Below are positions 63,017 to 64,000 of a DNA stretch of 64,000 bases, piece by piece. Source of the stretch: an uncultured Clostridia bacterium (GTDB lineage: Bacteria; Bacillota; Clostridia; Christensenellales; Borkfalkiaceae); assembly GCA_947087265.1 (NCBI GenBank), contig CAMUBY010000003.1, positions 1-64,000 of the forward strand. Direction: 5' to 3'. The position numbers and the translations under genes were made by a program. Below the pieces are notes generated by a model. It worked only from the letters and a program-made list of their open reading frames with translations. It was not told the origin of the DNA and did no database searches. How positions within the stretch are numbered: the stretch's first letter is position 1; every line of letters begins with the position of its first letter.

Positions 63017-63046
63017 GTAAACTGTCGGTTTTTTGGCGTAAACTGC
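63017..63046 (-). promoter_or_regulatory. LytTR (AgrA-type) direct-repeat operator
   Basis: On the minus strand, GCAGTTTAC (63038-63046) and ACAGTTTAC (63017-63025) are 9-bp direct repeats separated by exactly 12 bp, a 21-bp period. AgrA and related LytTR proteins bind pairs of 9-bp repeats close to ACAGTTAAG with a 12-13 bp spacer. The site lies just after the LytTR gene and upstream of the GH3 promoter. Confidence 0.65.
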
Positions 63047-63056
63047 ACAATTGGAA

Positions 63057-63755
63057 TTAAGAAAACAGCGTTTCTAGCTGTTCGAGAAAACTTTTGCGGC
63101 GCGAGCGGCTGATTTTAAGTTCACGGGAGCCGATGACGACGTATTCTCCGTGAACGCCTTTTACGTGGTCGAGGTTGACGAGATAACAGTTGTTGCATCT
63201 CACGAACTGCATTTTCGGAAGTTTTCCTTCCAGACTTTTCATCGTTTCGTAAACGCAATACGAACGTTCGGTGGTGTTAATTACCATTTTGTGGTTTTGG
63301 CTTTCGATAAACACAATTTTATCGATTGCGATTCTGTCGATTCCGTATTCGGTATTCAGAACAATGTATTTTCCGCGGCCGCTCTTCATTTTATCGACGC
63401 AACGCCCGAATTCTTTGGCAAAGACGGAATAGCTCACGGGCTTCAACATAAAGCAGAGCGCTTCGACGGAGTACCCTTTAATTGCGTAACGCGCATCGCC
63501 CGTTACAAATGCGAGAATCACGTTCTTATCCTTCTTACGGATATACTCTGCCGCTTTCAAACCGTCCATGTGGCGCATCATAATATCGAGAAAGATAATA
63601 TCGTATTGCGCGGTATAATCGGAAGCAATATCGATTCCGTCGCTGAAAAACGAAACGCGCGCCTCTTCCTCATTTTCCCTGCAATACCGTTCGATATATT
63701 CTTTCAATAAATCCGAACAGTGCTTTTCGTCTTCAACGACTGCAATTCTTAACAT
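63057..63755 (-). CDS. LytTR-family response regulator (232 aa)
   Basis: The receiver domain has the acidic pocket VVEDEKH, phospho-acceptor Asp57 in FLDIMM, Thr85 and Lys105 in MLKPV. The C-terminal LytTR DNA-binding domain spans about 130-230 (IDRIAIDKIVFIESQNHK, FVRCNNCYLVNLDHV, ELKISRSRRKSF). Regulators of this AgrA/VirR type control surface, peptide and bacteriocin genes. No histidine kinase is in the window: the gene upstream is a divergent lipoprotein and the gene downstream is the membrane GH3, so it is an orphan here. A strong promoter lies about 60 bp before the start. Confidence 0.95.
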   Translation of the reverse strand: MLRIAVVEDEKHCSDLLKEYIERYCRENEEEARVSFFSDGIDIASDYTAQYDIIFLDIMMRHMDGLKAAEYIRKKDKNVILAFVTGDARYAIKGYSVEALCFMLKPVSYSVFAKEFGRCVDKMKSGRGKYIVLNTEYGIDRIAIDKIVFIESQNHKMVINTTERSYCVYETMKSLEGKLPKMQFVRCNNCYLVNLDHVKGVHGEYVVIGSRELKISRSRRKSFLEQLETLFS

Positions 63756-63812
63756 ACCGCTTCCCCGTGCGCGCCGCGTACGATTTCTTTGCCGCGCCGC
63801 CGATTTTTTTGT

Positions 63813-63841
63813 ATTTTAACACGGGAAGCCGTATTTGTCAA
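63813..63841 (-). promoter_or_regulatory. Sigma-A promoter of the LytTR gene
   Basis: On the minus strand, consensus TTGACA (63836-63841), 17-bp spacer and TAAAAT (63813-63818). Confidence 0.85.
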
Positions 63842-63859
63842 CGGCGGTTCCCCGCACTC

Positions 63860-63888
63860 TTGACAAACCGCGCATAATCTTGTATATT
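63860..63888 (+). promoter_or_regulatory. Sigma-A promoter of the terminal lipoprotein gene
   Basis: Consensus TTGACA (63860-63865), 17-bp spacer and TATATT (63883-63888), with the start codon 31 bp further. It is back to back with the LytTR promoter, the two TTGACA boxes being 18 bp apart. Confidence 0.85.
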
Positions 63889-63919
63889 AAAGGCAAGGAA
63901 ACGACCTTGGGGGAAACTT

Positions 63920-64000
63920 ATGGGGAAACTCAAAAAGTTTACGGCAATTTTGTTGGCGTTGCTCACGCTTACGGCGTTCGGCGTATTGTTTTCGGGGTGC
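63920..64000 (+). CDS. Start of a lipoprotein gene (cut by the window end)
   Basis: The first 27 codons encode a lipoprotein signal peptide: basic MGKLKKF, a hydrophobic stretch of Ala/Leu/Thr, and lipobox LFSGC whose Cys is the last codon in the window. GGGGGAAA lies about six bases before the ATG and a consensus promoter is upstream. The mature protein lies outside the window, so its function is unknown. It is divergent from the LytTR gene and may share regulation with it. Confidence 0.8.
   Translation, partial: MGKLKKFTAILLALLTLTAFGVLFSGC

Overview
The window comes from an endospore-forming, Gram-positive, Clostridia-like bacterium. The evidence is a YunB-family sporulation protein, the order prs-pth-mfd-PrsA-like foldase, UppP, many lipoprotein signal peptides, sigma-A promoters with 17-bp spacers, and strong GGAGG ribosome binding sites. 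The load of membrane GH3 enzymes, CotH, GH5 and LytTR genes fits an uncultured gut or rumen lineage; that placement is inference.

Layout. (1) 1-190: tRNA-Thr(GGT) with its own promoter. (2) 191-30167, minus strand: one tightly packed run of ten genes, about 30 kb, behind one likely promoter at 30249-30277. In transcription order it encodes a pseudo-GH3/pseudo-McrB fusion protein, an McrB-like AAA+ ATPase, a McrC-like (DUF2357-type) coiled-coil protein without a visible nuclease, a second McrB-like ATPase with a nearly identical motor, an 830-residue and a 3729-residue surface protein built of YDG/MBG-like modules, three small membrane proteins (one with BspA-type leucine-rich repeats) and a 1590-residue CvpA-like membrane protein. 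(3) 30357-43443: housekeeping genes: an amidase_6 protein, MurG, YunB, a 50-residue conserved small protein, UppP, a PrsA-like foldase lipoprotein, Mfd, Pth, Prs, malic enzyme, tRNA-Ser(CGA) and a GT2 glycosyltransferase. (4) 43526-64000: carbohydrate and surface genes: a GtrA-like protein, a cytosolic GH3, a beta-helix lipoprotein, CotH with a Cys-rich repeat stalk, a TetR regulator, a GH5 lipoprotein, two membrane-anchored GH3 enzymes with permuted domain order, a repetitive lipoprotein, a LytTR response regulator and the start of another lipoprotein.

The most unusual content is the 30-kb operon. Its two intact AAA+ subunits share a 381-residue C-terminal part that differs at one residue but carry unrelated membrane anchors. 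The first gene fuses a GH3-fold domain that has lost its active-site motifs to a third McrB-like domain that has lost Walker A and Walker B. No nuclease, methylase or DNA-binding domain is recognisable. I read this as a membrane-tethered McrBC-derived machine working with giant exported repeat proteins at the cell envelope, possibly in their assembly or export or in defence; the role is inference.

A second point is a pair of 9-bp direct repeats with an exact 12-bp spacer (63017-63046), the geometry of AgrA/LytTR binding sites. They lie between the LytTR gene and the membrane GH3 gene, so that regulator probably controls that enzyme.
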